Shown: one piece after another, positions 34,679 to 43,608 of the stretch
Layout: every line of letters starts with the position of its first letter
How positions within the stretch are numbered: position 1 is the stretch's first letter
Assembly (NCBI RefSeq): GCF_000764665.1
Contig: NZ_JRGM01000131.1
Span: 1 to 64,000, forward strand
DNA from: Aeromonas lacus
Lineage (GTDB): Bacteria > Pseudomonadota > Gammaproteobacteria > Enterobacterales > Aeromonadaceae
Length of the DNA: 64,000 nt
Direction: 5' to 3'
Notes under the pieces: generated by a model
The model's database searches: none
Told to the model about the DNA's origin: nothing
Seen by the model: the letters and a program-made list of their open reading frames with translations, nothing else
Made by a program: the position numbers and the translations under genes

Positions 34679-34709
34679 ACTGTAAACCTTGCCACAGGGA
34701 TAAGGTCAA
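34679..34709 (-). promoter_or_regulatory. CueR-type copper-responsive promoter of the cus operon
   Basis: On the minus strand TTGACC (-35, 34709-34704) and TACAGT (-10, 34684-34679) are separated by 19 bases, the overlong spacing of MerR-family promoters. Within the spacer ACCTT and AAGGT form a dyad with 11 bases between, as in E. coli copA. The start point would lie near 34672, about 24 bases before the TTG start. No cueR gene is in the window. Confidence 0.75.
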
Positions 34710-34753
34710 GGCGCGCTCGCAGGCACCATGAAGGGGAAGAAGATATAAAAAAG

Positions 34754-34773
34754 ACCCCCGCAGGTGCGGGGGT
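34754..34773 (-). terminator. Terminator of the acrAB-type operon
   Basis: ACCCCCGCA and TGCGGGGGT form a 9-bp stem, with a run of Ts on the minus strand after it. Confidence 0.88.
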
Positions 34774-34804
34774 AAGGGTTATCGGCGTGGCAACAGGCTC
34801 GGCC

Positions 34805-37800
34805 TTACTGCTTCGCTCCTTTTTCCGAGCCTCGCATGATGAGGCGGAAGAAGAGCGGGATAAAGAAGATGGCGATAAAGGTCGCGGCCAGCATGCCGCC
34901 GATGACCGGCCAGCCAAGGGCATGGCGGCTCGCCGCACCGGCCCCGCTGGAGGTGACGAGCGGCACACAGCCGAGGATGAAGGCGAGCGAGGTCATCACG
35001 ATGGGGCGAAAACGCAGGCGCGCGGCCTCCAGTGCTGACTCGATGAGGCTCATTCCCTCTTCGTGCTTCATCACCGCGAACTCCACGATAAGGATGGCGT
35101 TCTTGGCCGCCAGCCCGACGAGCGTTACCAACCCTATCTGGAAGTAGACGTTGTTGGTCAGACCCACCAGCCAGGTGGCCAGCAGAGCGCCGAACAGGGC
35201 GAACGGCACCGCGGTGATCACCGCAAACGGCAGGCTCCAGCGCTCATACTGGGCGGCCAGAATGAGGAAGATCATCACGATGCCGAAGCCAAAGGCCATG
35301 CCTGCGCTGCCGGCAGCCGCCTTCTCCTGATAGGCGGAGCCGGTCCACTCCAGCTTGGCGTCGTTGCCCAAGGTGTTGTTGGCCACCTCTTCCAGCGCGG
35401 CGATGGCCTGACCCGAGCTGTAGCCAGGCGCCGGCTGCGCCATGATCTTGGCCGCCTGGAAGATGTTGAAACGCTCGACCAGCTCGGGGCCGGTGGCGTC
35501 ACGCACAGTGACCAGGCTGCTCAGCGGGATCATCTCCCCCTTGTTGGATCGGACATAGACATTGCGGATGTCGCTCTTCTTGGCGCGGTAGTCCGCCTCG
35601 GATTGCAACTGTACCCGGTAGGTACGGCCGAACTGGTTGAAGTCGTTGACATAGACCTGACCGAAAGTGGCCTGCATGGTGTCAAACACCGCGTTGATGG
35701 GCAGCCCCAGCGCCTTGGCCTTTTCGCGATCCAGGTCGAGATAGACCTGCGGCACGTTGGCGCGGTAGGTGGTGGTGACGCTGGCAAACTCCGGGCGCTC
35801 CTTGGCTGCTTCGAGGAAGCGCTGCACTTCGGCCGAAAACTCCTGGGCATTGCCCGAGCCGCGGTTCTGCAGATACCCCTCAAGGCCGCCGGTGGTGGAC
35901 ATCCCTTGAATGGGAGGCGGGTTGAAGGAGGCAACGAAACCGTCCGCCAGCCCCATCATGCTCATTCCTTGCAGGGTTTTGGCCAGCGAGAAGGAGTCGG
36001 CACCGGCCTCTTTGCGCTCGCTCCAGTCCTTCAGGGTAATGAAGGTGAGGCCGCTGTTGCTGACGATGGCGCTGGAGAGGATGTCAAAGCCCGAGAAGGT
36101 GATGACATCCTTCACGTTGGGGTTGGCCATGGCGATCTTGTCGAACTGGTTGGCGACCGCCTGGGTACGGGTCATGGCGGCGGCATCCGGCAGCATGACT
36201 GCGGAGATGAGGTAACCCTGATCTTCGTTCGGGACCAGCTCTCCCGGCACCTTGAGGAAGAGGCCGTAGATGGAGAGCAGCAGCACTGCGATGATGCCAA
36301 AAGCAACGGCCACCCGGCGGTTGAGGAAGGCTACGCCGCGCACATAGCCGCGGGTCAGCTGATCAAACTTGTCGTTGAACCAGACGAAGAAACGGGCCGG
36401 TTTGTGGTGTCCCTCTTTGAGCAACACGGCACAGAGGGCCGGGGAGAGGGTCAGTGCCACCAGACCGGAGATAGCGACCGACACGGCAACCGTGATGGCG
36501 AACTGCTTGTACATCACCCCCGTCATGCCGCCCATGAAGGCGACCGGCAGGAACACGGCGCACAGCACCAGCACGATGGCGACCACCGGGCCGGAGACCT
36601 CCTGCATGGCGAGAATGGCCGCCTCTTTGGGCGAGCACTTCCTCTCCTGCATGATCCGCTCGACGTTCTCCAGCACCACGATGGCGTCATCCACCACGAT
36701 ACCGATGGCGAGCACCATGCCGAACAGGGTGAGCAGGTTGATGGAGAAGCCCAGCACCAGCATGCCGGCGAAGGTACCGATGAGCGATACCGGCACCGCG
36801 ATGCAGGGGATCAGGGTGGCGCGGAAGTTCTGCAGGAACAGATAGACCACCACGAACACCAGCACGATCGCCTCGAACAGGGTGTAGACCACCTCCTCGA
36901 TGGAGATCTTCACAAACTCGGTGGTGTCGTAGGGGATCTGGTACTCCACATCCTGCGGGAAGCGCTCCTTGAGCCGCTCCATGGTGTCGTGCACCGCACC
37001 GGCCACCGCCACGGCGTTGGCGCCCGGCTGCAGGTAGGTGGCGATACCGATGGCCGGTTTGCCGTTGGCCCGGGCCAGGACGTCATAATCCTTGCCGCCC
37101 AGCTCGACCCGCGCCACATCCTTCACCCGGATCTTGGAGCCGTCAGGCATGGAGCGAACGATGATGTTTTCGAACTCCTTGACGTCCTCAAGACGCCCCT
37201 TGGTCTGCACCGTGTAGGTGAAATCGACCGGGGCCGAGGTAGGCTGGGCACCGATCTTGCCCGCCGCAAACTGGGTATTCTGTTCACGAATGGCGCCGAT
37301 CACGTCGCTTGGGGTGAGTTCGAGCTGGGCCAGTCGATCCGGTCGCAGCCAGATGCGCATGGCGTAGTCGGTACCGCCAAACAATGTGGTATCACCGATG
37401 CCGGGAATCCGCTTGAGCTCGTCGATGATGTTGAGCAGGGCATAGTTCGAGAGATAGGTGGTATCAAACGAGCCGTTCGGCGATTGCAGGGTCACCACCT
37501 GCAGGATGGCTGTCGACTTCTTCTTGACCGTGACCCCCTGCTTTTTCACCTCTTCCGGCAGCTGGGCCATGGCGGCCGAGACCCGGTTGTTGACGTTGAT
37601 GGTGGCCTGATCCGGGTCGGTGCCGATCTCGAAGTAGACGTTGAGGTTCATCTGGCCGTTGGAGGCAGAACCTGACTGCATGTAGATCATCTGCTCCACG
37701 CCGTTGATCTGCTGCTCAAGTGGTGCGGCAACGGTCTGGGAGATCACTTCCGGGGTGGCGCCCGGATAGAAAGCAGTCACCGAGACCACCGGCGGGGTGA

Positions 37801-37915
37801 TCTGCGGGTACTGCTCGATGGGAAGCGATCGCATCGCCGCCAGCCCGCCCAGCACGATAATGATCGAAATCACGCTGGCGAAGATGGGGCGTTCGATAAA
37901 GAACTTGGAAAACAT
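34805..37915 (-). CDS. acrB: Multidrug efflux RND permease, AcrB/MexB class
   Basis: The 1036-residue protein is a hydrophobe-amphiphile RND pump. It opens with [20 protein letters not shown], has [22 protein letters not shown] near residue 395 (the two Asp residues of the proton relay), [20 protein letters not shown], and a C-terminal [14 protein letters not shown]. Residues such as [14 protein letters not shown] and [20 protein letters not shown] are typical of AcrB. It exports drugs, dyes and bile salts through a tripartite channel. It follows acrA by nine bases. No outer-membrane partner gene follows, so the channel is encoded elsewhere. Confidence 0.94.
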   Translation of the reverse strand: MFSKFFIERPIFASVISIIIVLGGLAAMRSLPIEQYPQITPPVVSVTAFYPGATPEVISQTVAAPLEQQINGVEQMIYMQSGSASNGQMNLNVYFEIGTDPDQATINVNNRVSAAMAQLPEEVKKQGVTVKKKSTAILQVVTLQSPNGSFDTTYLSNYALLNIIDELKRIPGIGDTTLFGGTDYAMRIWLRPDRLAQLELTPSDVIGAIREQNTQFAAGKIGAQPTSAPVDFTYTVQTKGRLEDVKEFENIIVRSMPDGSKIRVKDVARVELGGKDYDVLARANGKPAIGIATYLQPGANAVAVAGAVHDTMERLKERFPQDVEYQIPYDTTEFVKISIEEVVYTLFEAIVLVFVVVYLFLQNFRATLIPCIAVPVSLIGTFAGMLVLGFSINLLTLFGMVLAIGIVVDDAIVVLENVERIMQERKCSPKEAAILAMQEVSGPVVAIVLVLCAVFLPVAFMGGMTGVMYKQFAITVAVSVAISGLVALTLSPALCAVLLKEGHHKPARFFVWFNDKFDQLTRGYVRGVAFLNRRVAVAFGIIAVLLLSIYGLFLKVPGELVPNEDQGYLISAVMLPDAAAMTRTQAVANQFDKIAMANPNVKDVITFSGFDILSSAIVSNSGLTFITLKDWSERKEAGADSFSLAKTLQGMSMMGLADGFVASFNPPPIQGMSTTGGLEGYLQNRGSGNAQEFSAEVQRFLEAAKERPEFASVTTTYRANVPQVYLDLDREKAKALGLPINAVFDTMQATFGQVYVNDFNQFGRTYRVQLQSEADYRAKKSDIRNVYVRSNKGEMIPLSSLVTVRDATGPELVERFNIFQAAKIMAQPAPGYSSGQAIAALEEVANNTLGNDAKLEWTGSAYQEKAAAGSAGMAFGFGIVMIFLILAAQYERWSLPFAVITAVPFALFGALLATWLVGLTNNVYFQIGLVTLVGLAAKNAILIVEFAVMKHEEGMSLIESALEAARLRFRPIVMTSLAFILGCVPLVTSSGAGAASRHALGWPVIGGMLAATFIAIFFIPLFFRLIMRGSEKGAKQ

Positions 37916-37924
37916 GCGAACTCC

Positions 37925-39115
37925 TTACTTGGCCGCGGACTGTCGAACCAGCTTGGCACTGATGGCCTGCATCTCTTCGGCAGAGACCGGCTTGACCACG
38001 CTGCCGGGGCGAGCCTTCATCAGCCCCTCGACGATGTAGTGCTCGCCCGGCTCAAGACCGCTGTCGATCAGCACGCCATCGGCAACCACCGCCCCCAGCT
38101 TGACCGGACGGGGCACGACCTTGTTGTCGGCATCCACTACCATCACCATGCGGTCAGCCTGGGACTGAACGATGGCACGCGGCGGCACCACGATGGCGTT
38201 TTTGCGGGTACCCAGATCGATGGTCATGCGCACGAACTGGCCCGGCATCAGCACGCCATTTTTGTTGTCGAAGATGGCGCGGGCACGGATGGTGCCGGTC
38301 TGGGGATCGACCCGGTTGTCGGAGAAGTTGAGCTTGCCCGCCTCGGGATAGACGGAGCCGTCAGCCAGACGGATGTGGGTGCGCCAGTTGGTGGCATCCT
38401 TGGATTCAATCAACCCTTTTTTCACCGAGTTCTCGAAGTTGAGGCGATCCTGCTCCGAGTAGGAGAAGTTGACGTAGAGCGGGTTGTACTGGGTGATGGT
38501 GGTCAGCAGGCTGCTGTCGCCACTGGTGGAGATAAGGCTGCCTTCGGACTGGGAGCTCTTGCTCGCCATGCCGTCGATGGGGGCGGTCACCTCGGTGTAG
38601 CTGAGGTTGAGTTCGGCCTCTTTGACCTTGGCCTGAACGGCCTGCAGACTGGCGACGGCCGCCTCGTAGTTGGCGAGGGTGTCGTCATAATCCTTGCGGC
38701 TCACCACCTGACGCTTGAAGAGCGGGATGATGCGATCCCGATCGGCGCGTGCTTTGTTGAGACGGGCCTGCTCCTGAGCAAGGGATCCCTTGGCCTGTTC
38801 GAGAGCTACCTTGTAGGGCTCGGGGTCGATGAGGAACAGCTGCTGACCGGCGGTGACCGGCTGGCCCTCGACATAGGTGCGCTTGAGCAGAATGCCGCTC
38901 ACCCGCGAACGCACTTCAATTTCACGAAAACCTGCGGTCTCGCCCACCATCTCGGTGGTGAGCGGCACATCGGTCAGGGTCACTTCATTGACCACGACAG
39001 GAAAGGCCGGAACACTCTGGGCCGCCGGGGTGGATTCACCGCCACAACCGCTCAGTCCGCCGATCAGCGCCAGAGTCAGCAGGGCGCGCTTGAGCGGGGC
39101 ATCTGCACCAGCCAT
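37925..39115 (-). CDS. acrA: Multidrug efflux periplasmic adaptor lipoprotein, AcrA class
   Basis: The 396-residue protein has a lipoprotein signal ending GGLSGC, a barrel-sandwich/lipoyl region (RSRVSGILLKRTYVEGQPV), a long helical hairpin (LEQAKGSLAQEQARLNKARADRDR) and a beta-barrel domain containing FVRMTIDLG. It bridges the inner-membrane pump to the outer-membrane channel. ATG 39115 gives a 24-residue signal and a length equal to E. coli AcrA. Further in-frame starts up to 39187 would add polar residues before the signal. Confidence 0.92.
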   Translation of the reverse strand: MAGADAPLKRALLTLALIGGLSGCGGESTPAAQSVPAFPVVVNEVTLTDVPLTTEMVGETAGFREIEVRSRVSGILLKRTYVEGQPVTAGQQLFLIDPEPYKVALEQAKGSLAQEQARLNKARADRDRIIPLFKRQVVSRKDYDDTLANYEAAVASLQAVQAKVKEAELNLSYTEVTAPIDGMASKSSQSEGSLISTSGDSSLLTTITQYNPLYVNFSYSEQDRLNFENSVKKGLIESKDATNWRTHIRLADGSVYPEAGKLNFSDNRVDPQTGTIRARAIFDNKNGVLMPGQFVRMTIDLGTRKNAIVVPPRAIVQSQADRMVMVVDADNKVVPRPVKLGAVVADGVLIDSGLEPGEHYIVEGLMKARPGSVVKPVSAEEMQAISAKLVRQSAAK

Positions 39116-39257
39116 GCCAATCTCTTTGCTGGCCCCATAGCGGTGAGGGTGTCCGGTATTTTTCTCCATCTGGATCATTAACGTCATGATAAAAAACAGC
39201 TTCTCTTGGGGTGGAAGGGGGATGATAGGCGGGCAACCTTGAACCGAACCTTCTCAA

Positions 39258-39274
39258 GGGGACAATTTGTCCCC
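39258..39274. promoter_or_regulatory. 17-bp palindrome upstream of acrA
   Basis: GGGGACAATTTGTCCCC has perfect 8-bp arms around one central base. It lies about 30 bases upstream of a TATCAT -10-like hexamer (minus strand, 39227-39222) that would serve acrA, so it is a good candidate operator for a pump regulator encoded elsewhere. Confidence 0.5.
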
Positions 39275-39316
39275 AAATGACGAGGTTTCGTGCTGTTTTG
39301 ATGGGAAAAGAGGAAG

Positions 39317-40057
39317 TTAGCGGCGCTGGTCGAGCGCGGCCAGCAGCATGGCGCTACTGTGGTGGGGGCGGTAACCGTTGAGGGCAGCAAGTCGTTCGCT
39401 GGTGTGGCCGTGACCAATCAGACGCCCCGCTTTCAGCTCGATCAGGGTGGTGAAGTTGCGTCTGACAAATTCGGCATCGTGACTGATGGCCACTATGGTG
39501 GTGCCCTTCGCCCGCTCGCTGGCCAGCCAGCGTTCCAGAATGGTCAGCCAGCGGGGATCAAAATCCCGGCTCGGTTCATCGAGCAGCAGCAAGGCGGGTT
39601 GCATGGCATGGAGACAGGCCACCGCCACCATGCGCCGCTGACCGGCATCGAGATCGAGCGGATGGGAGGCCGCCCACTTTGTCAGCTCGCACTCTTCCAG
39701 CGCGGTGGCGACCCGCAGTCGGATCTCCTCGCGCGGCAGTTTCTGCAGGCGCAGGCCAAAGGCGATTTCATCCTCGACCCGGCTGTGAAAGAGTTGACGC
39801 TCCGACTCCTGAAACAGAAAGCCGATCTGACTGGCAAGGGCTAGAGCCCGCTGCTCGCGAAGCGCCTGTTGTTGCCAGCTCACCGTGCCGGAGGTGGGGG
39901 CCAGCAGCCCGGCCGCCAGTCGCAGCAGGGTTGACTTGCCTGCGCCGTTATCCCCGACGATGGCAACCTGTTCCCCGCTGGCAATCTGCAATGTGATGTC
40001 GTGCAGGCAGGGATTGCCCGGCGCCCATGAGAAGCAGAGGTGGTCAAAGCTCAGCAT
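39317..40057 (-). CDS. ECF transporter ATPase (second)
   Basis: The 246-residue ATPase has Walker A GDNGAGKST near residue 36, the Q-loop FLFQESERQLF typical of EcfA/CbiO-type ATPases, Walker B ALLLLDEPSRDFD and the switch His ISHDAEF. The usual LSGGQ signature is altered to LDAGQRRMVA, which may mean this nucleotide site is the less active one of the pair. It is the last gene of the ECF unit and overlaps the preceding ATPase by 14 bases. Confidence 0.87.
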   Translation of the reverse strand: MLSFDHLCFSWAPGNPCLHDITLQIASGEQVAIVGDNGAGKSTLLRLAAGLLAPTSGTVSWQQQALREQRALALASQIGFLFQESERQLFHSRVEDEIAFGLRLQKLPREEIRLRVATALEECELTKWAASHPLDLDAGQRRMVAVACLHAMQPALLLLDEPSRDFDPRWLTILERWLASERAKGTTIVAISHDAEFVRRNFTTLIELKAGRLIGHGHTSERLAALNGYRPHHSSAMLLAALDQRR

Positions 40058-40868
40058 AAAACTCCCGCAACATGGCCAAGGGGTAGGGATGATGGCGCGA
40101 GTCGCGCGCCTGCAACGTCTCGCGCAGGGAGTCCGGCAGGATCACCCGTCCGGGCAGATGGGGCAGCACCTCGCCCAGCTCACCGCAGGCCAGCTGGCGG
40201 CCATGGTCGAGCAGCATGAATTGCTCGCAAAAGTGAGCGGCCGGAAAAAGCCGCTGCTCCAGCAAGATGACGCTGCAGCCGCTCTGCTCGCTGTAGCGGC
40301 GGATCTGGCGCAGCATGGTTTGGGTTGCCGCCGGGGTCAGACGGCTGAAAGCCTGATCGAGGATCAACAGCTTGGGAGCCATCGCCAGGGCACAGGCCAG
40401 CACCACGCGCTGTGCCTCGCCTCCCGACAGGTCGAGGGGATGGCGGGCTGCCAGCGCCTCGCAGTGACAGAGCGCCATGGCCTCGGATACCCGCCGGCTG
40501 ACCTCATCAGGTGGCAATCCGAGATTGGCCGGGCCAAAGGCCACCTCATCGGCGACCGAAAAGCAGCAGCCGGAAAATTGCAGGTAGGGAGATTGCTGTA
40601 CCCACTGACGCACAGCCGCATGCTGATTGAGCTGGCCGCTATCATGGGGCTGCCCGAGAATGACGCCTTCTCCCGCCAGCGTGTCGAGGTGCAGCTGGGA
40701 CCAGCCCCCCGCCAGCAGCTGGGCCAGCAGGGATTTGCCCGCGCCGTTGCCACCCAGGATGGCCAGCCATTCGCCCTCTTTCAGCTCGATATCGAGTGGG
40801 CCCAGTTGAAAGTGGTCAGGGTGGCCCGTATGGCCGATGGTCAACCCTTGCAGCGAGATCATGGCCAT
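40044..40868 (-). CDS. ECF transporter ATPase (first)
   Basis: The 274-residue ATPase has Walker A GGNGAGKSL near residue 41 (with Leu in the last place), the ABC signature DLSGGEAQRV, Walker B LLILDQAFSRL (Glu replaced by Gln) and LLEQRLF where a switch His would normally lie. Two catalytic positions are therefore unusual, so ATP hydrolysis may rely on the partner ATPase. Start and stop codons overlap those of its neighbours. Confidence 0.85.
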   Translation of the reverse strand: MAMISLQGLTIGHTGHPDHFQLGPLDIELKEGEWLAILGGNGAGKSLLAQLLAGGWSQLHLDTLAGEGVILGQPHDSGQLNQHAAVRQWVQQSPYLQFSGCCFSVADEVAFGPANLGLPPDEVSRRVSEAMALCHCEALAARHPLDLSGGEAQRVVLACALAMAPKLLILDQAFSRLTPAATQTMLRQIRRYSEQSGCSVILLEQRLFPAAHFCEQFMLLDHGRQLACGELGEVLPHLPGRVILPDSLRETLQARDSRHHPYPLAMLREFYAEL

Positions 40869-41560
40869 CACCTCCAGACAATCTCCAGCGCTACCAGCAA
40901 CAGCAACAGATAGCGCAGCAGTGGCTCGTAACGTTGCTGCGGGATCTCCGTCATGCGGGTGCGGGTCGGCTGGCTGCGAAAGCCGCGCAGATCCAGCGCC
41001 ATGCTGCGGGTGGCCAGCTCGCTCAATGCCTGCCCGACCAGCGGCGAGAGCAGCGGAAGAGTAGCCTTTAGCCGGGCCAGCGGATTGCCGTCAAAGGGCA
41101 CGCCGCGGGCTAGCTGGGCCTCCTTTATCGCACGCAGCTGGTGGCCGAGCTGCTCCTTGAGCAGCAGCGGGCCGCAGCAGAGGTAGGAGAGGGCGATGGG
41201 CAGCCGGCTGGCAAAGAGCGCATGAACAAACCGCTCGGTCGAGACCGCCCAGAGCCAGAGCTGGGCGCTGGCCAGACAGGCGAGCAGCCGGCACCAGAGG
41301 GGCAGAATGGGGAAGACGTCGCTGGCAGGCATTTCTGGCATGCCAAGCAGGATCCGCACCCAGGGGCCGTGCACCAGATAGAGCCCCAGTCCCAGCGGCA
41401 GCATTACCGCCAGCACCAGCTTGAGCCGGGAGCGGGCCTCCGGCAGTAGCACCAGAGCAAGTAGCGGCAGCAGGCTCCAGCCCCAGAGCCAGGGGGGCGG
41501 CAGCACGCTGGCCGTGACCGAAAACCAGAGCCAGAGTGCGAGGGAGGTAAACGGGTGCAT
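40868..41560 (-). CDS. ECF transporter transmembrane (T) component
   Basis: The 230-residue membrane protein has four to five hydrophobic segments and a cytoplasmic coupling region ending with the ARG-type motif KEAQLARGVPF, typical of the two coupling helices of EcfT/CbiQ proteins. It joins the substrate-binding S component to the two ATPases. It starts one base inside the stop codon of the S-component gene. Confidence 0.82.
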   Translation of the reverse strand: MHPFTSLALWLWFSVTASVLPPPWLWGWSLLPLLALVLLPEARSRLKLVLAVMLPLGLGLYLVHGPWVRILLGMPEMPASDVFPILPLWCRLLACLASAQLWLWAVSTERFVHALFASRLPIALSYLCCGPLLLKEQLGHQLRAIKEAQLARGVPFDGNPLARLKATLPLLSPLVGQALSELATRSMALDLRGFRSQPTRTRMTEIPQQRYEPLLRYLLLLLVALEIVWR

Positions 41561-42138
41561 CAGCGCACGGCAGCCATCTGCGGGAAGTGGCGCAGGGTGC
41601 GCTGCGGCAGGCGGCGTACCAGCCCCCAGGCGATCAGCACGGTCAGCAGCTTGTCCAGCAGGTTGGTGCCCAGCACGGTGACGGCGACCGACTCTTGCAG
41701 ATCGCTGCCCATGGCGTGCAGGTAGGCAACCACGAAATCCGCACCGCTGCCGGTGGCGCCGCCAAACAGGTAGGAGCGGATGGGAATGGCCACCAGGGTG
41801 AGCGCAAGGGTGATCACCACGCTGCTCACTACCACCTTGGGCAGATTGTTGAACCAGCCGATGCGAGCCAGCAGACCGGCGCTGAGGCCAATCATCATGG
41901 CGACCGGAGCAAAGGCCGCGGCGATGGGGCCGGTGAGCAGGCCCCACAGCAGGTTGGTGAGCAGACCGGTGGCGATCGCCATCCAGGGGCCCGCCAGAAT
42001 GGCGCAGAGCACAGTCCCGATGGAGTCGAGGAAGATGGGCAGCTTGAGCATGGAGACGGCCTGTCCCGCCACCATGTTGATGGCGATGCAGATGACCATA
42101 AAAGCCAGGTTGTAGCTGGAGAGTTTACTGACGGACAT
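41560..42138 (-). CDS. ECF transporter substrate-binding (S) component, substrate unknown
   Basis: The 192-residue membrane protein has about six hydrophobic segments with an N-terminal LAFMVICIAINMVAGQ, LPIFLDSIGTVLCAILAGPWMA and a conserved-looking TGLLTNLLWGLLTGP. This pattern suits ECF S components, which bind vitamins or metabolites. No riboswitch or biosynthetic neighbour reveals the ligand. ATG 42138 has GAGG six bases upstream and follows the DUF296 stop codon by eight bases. Confidence 0.75.
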   Translation of the reverse strand: MSVSKLSSYNLAFMVICIAINMVAGQAVSMLKLPIFLDSIGTVLCAILAGPWMAIATGLLTNLLWGLLTGPIAAAFAPVAMMIGLSAGLLARIGWFNNLPKVVVSSVVITLALTLVAIPIRSYLFGGATGSGADFVVAYLHAMGSDLQESVAVTVLGTNLLDKLLTVLIAWGLVRRLPQRTLRHFPQMAAVR

Positions 42139-42146
42139 AGTGATCC

Positions 42147-42578
42147 TCACAAGGTTCTGGGGGTAATGAGCAGCTCTTCATAGCCGGATTGGGGGCAGGG
42201 GGCACGGCCAAAACGGTACGCCTCCAGCTCTCCGACTACCAGTTCGAGGGTGGTGCGCACCCGGCAACCTGGCAGCACGTGGCCGCCGCGCATCAATCCC
42301 TGCTCGTCAGAGATGGAGAGATGCAGGTGTTCACACTCCGGGTCCAGGGTGCCGCCGAGGGCGATCACCTCGAAGGCCCCCTCCAGCAGGGTGCCATCGG
42401 GCTGGGCGGCATAGCGCAGGTTGGCGTGGGTAAGGCTGCCGACCGCCCCGACGATCCATGCCGCCTGCAGACCGTGTCGGGCCATGTGAGAGCGTAATCC
42501 GGCGATAAGCTCCTCCCCGGGCAACAGGCGCAGGGCCAGAAAACGGGCGGGGGAGAGAGGAAGGTGAGTGGTGGTCAC
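42147..42578 (-). CDS. PPC/DUF296 domain protein
   Basis: The 143-residue protein is one PPC (DUF296) domain: FLALRLLPGEELIAGL, HGLQAAWIVGAVGSL, the GCEHLHLSISD-like stretch ECEHLHLSISDEQGLMRGGH and TTLELVVGELEAYRF. In plants the domain sits on AT-hook DNA-binding proteins; bacterial ones are mostly uncharacterised trimers. It heads an ECF transporter operon, so it may bind the imported compound or regulate it. GTG 42578 has AAGGAG eight bases upstream. Confidence 0.82.
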   Translation of the reverse strand: MTTTHLPLSPARFLALRLLPGEELIAGLRSHMARHGLQAAWIVGAVGSLTHANLRYAAQPDGTLLEGAFEVIALGGTLDPECEHLHLSISDEQGLMRGGHVLPGCRVRTTLELVVGELEAYRFGRAPCPQSGYEELLITPRTL

Positions 42579-42596
42579 GGCAGGCACTCCTTGCTG

Positions 42597-42623
42597 CAAA
42601 AAGAAGGTGCCCTGAGGCACCTT
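42597..42623 (-). terminator. Terminator or attenuator just before the DUF296-ECF operon
   Basis: AAGGTGCC and GGCACCTT form an 8-bp stem followed on the minus strand by CTTTTT. The T-run ends only about eight bases before the ribosome site of the DUF296 gene, so it may control read-through from xthA or a leader transcript. Confidence 0.75.
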
Positions 42624-42712
42624 GTCTGGATAGGCTGTTTACGCCCTTTTATCGCAGGCAACCGCGAGCCGCTTCACAGATTGGCGATATCACTGCGGCA
42701 TCCTGCGCCGCA

Positions 42713-43519
42713 TCAGGCGAAGCAGGCCCAGATGGGGGCGTGGTCGGAGGGTTTCTCTATGCCGCGCAGCTCGTAGTCGATGCCGGTCTCGGTCACCTTG
42801 TCCTTGAGAGCATCGGAGGCCATGATGAGGTCGATGCGCAGGCCACGGTTCTCGTCAAAGCCCTTGGAGCGGTAGTCAAACCAGGAGAAACGCTCGCACT
42901 CGGTGGGATTGGCGGCGCGGAAGGTGTCGGTCAGGCCAAACCCTTTCAGGCGCTCCATCCATTCGCGCTCGATGGGCAGGAAGGAGCATTTGCCATCCCG
43001 TAGCCAGCGCTTGCGGTTTGCCTCGCCGATGCCGATGTCGAGGTCGGTGGGGGAGATATTCATATCCCCGATCAGCACCAGCTGGTCATCCGGGGTGTGG
43101 TTGGTCTCGAGGTAGTGCTGCAGATCCTCGTAGAACTTCTGCTTGGCCGGGAACTTGGTCTCGTGATCCTGACTTTCACCTTGCGGGAAGTAGCCGTTCA
43201 TCACCTTGATGAGGGAGCCGTCTTCACGTTCGAAGGTGGCCATGATCATCCGGCGCTGGGCCTCTTCATCGTCGGTGGGGAAGCCTTTCTCCACCTTGAC
43301 CGGCTTCTGCTTGCTCATGATGGCGACCCCGTAGTGGGCCTTCTGGCCGTGAAACTCTACGTGATAGCCCATGGCCTCCACATCGGCCAGCGGGAAGGCT
43401 TCATCATGCACCTTGATCTCCTGCAGGCCGATGACATCGGGCTGGTGCTTGTCGATGATGGCTTGCAGCTGGTGCAGACGGGCGCGCAGGCCGTTGATAT
43501 TGAAAGAGATGATCTTCAT
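42713..43519 (-). CDS. xthA: Exodeoxyribonuclease III
   Basis: The 268-residue protein has the same length as E. coli ExoIII, with [18 protein letters not shown] at the start, Glu in [10 protein letters not shown] near 34, [13 protein letters not shown] near 150 and the catalytic His in [10 protein letters not shown] at the end. It cuts DNA at abasic sites and degrades 3' ends during base-excision repair. ATG 43519 matches the family start; ATG 43534 would add five residues. It is followed by the hairpin that precedes the DUF296 gene. Confidence 0.97.
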   Translation of the reverse strand: MKIISFNINGLRARLHQLQAIIDKHQPDVIGLQEIKVHDEAFPLADVEAMGYHVEFHGQKAHYGVAIMSKQKPVKVEKGFPTDDEEAQRRMIMATFEREDGSLIKVMNGYFPQGESQDHETKFPAKQKFYEDLQHYLETNHTPDDQLVLIGDMNISPTDLDIGIGEANRKRWLRDGKCSFLPIEREWMERLKGFGLTDTFRAANPTECERFSWFDYRSKGFDENRGLRIDLIMASDALKDKVTETGIDYELRGIEKPSDHAPIWACFA

Positions 43520-43608
43520 GTCCGGGATGCTCATGTCATTTTTATAAGTCGCTATTGGACTAGGAATCGGCGGTGGATGCAAGGTCTGGGGGCCGGGTTG
43601 CCCACGGC

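Noticed and set aside
35063-37675. 870-codon open frame opposite acrB
   Set aside because: Mirror of the acrB frame with His/Gly/Asp-rich low-complexity translation and no start signal.
41560-41947. N-terminal extension of the ECF T component
   Set aside because: The added residues are the antisense-like reading of the S-component gene; the ATG at 41560, overlapping the S-component stop, is the natural start.
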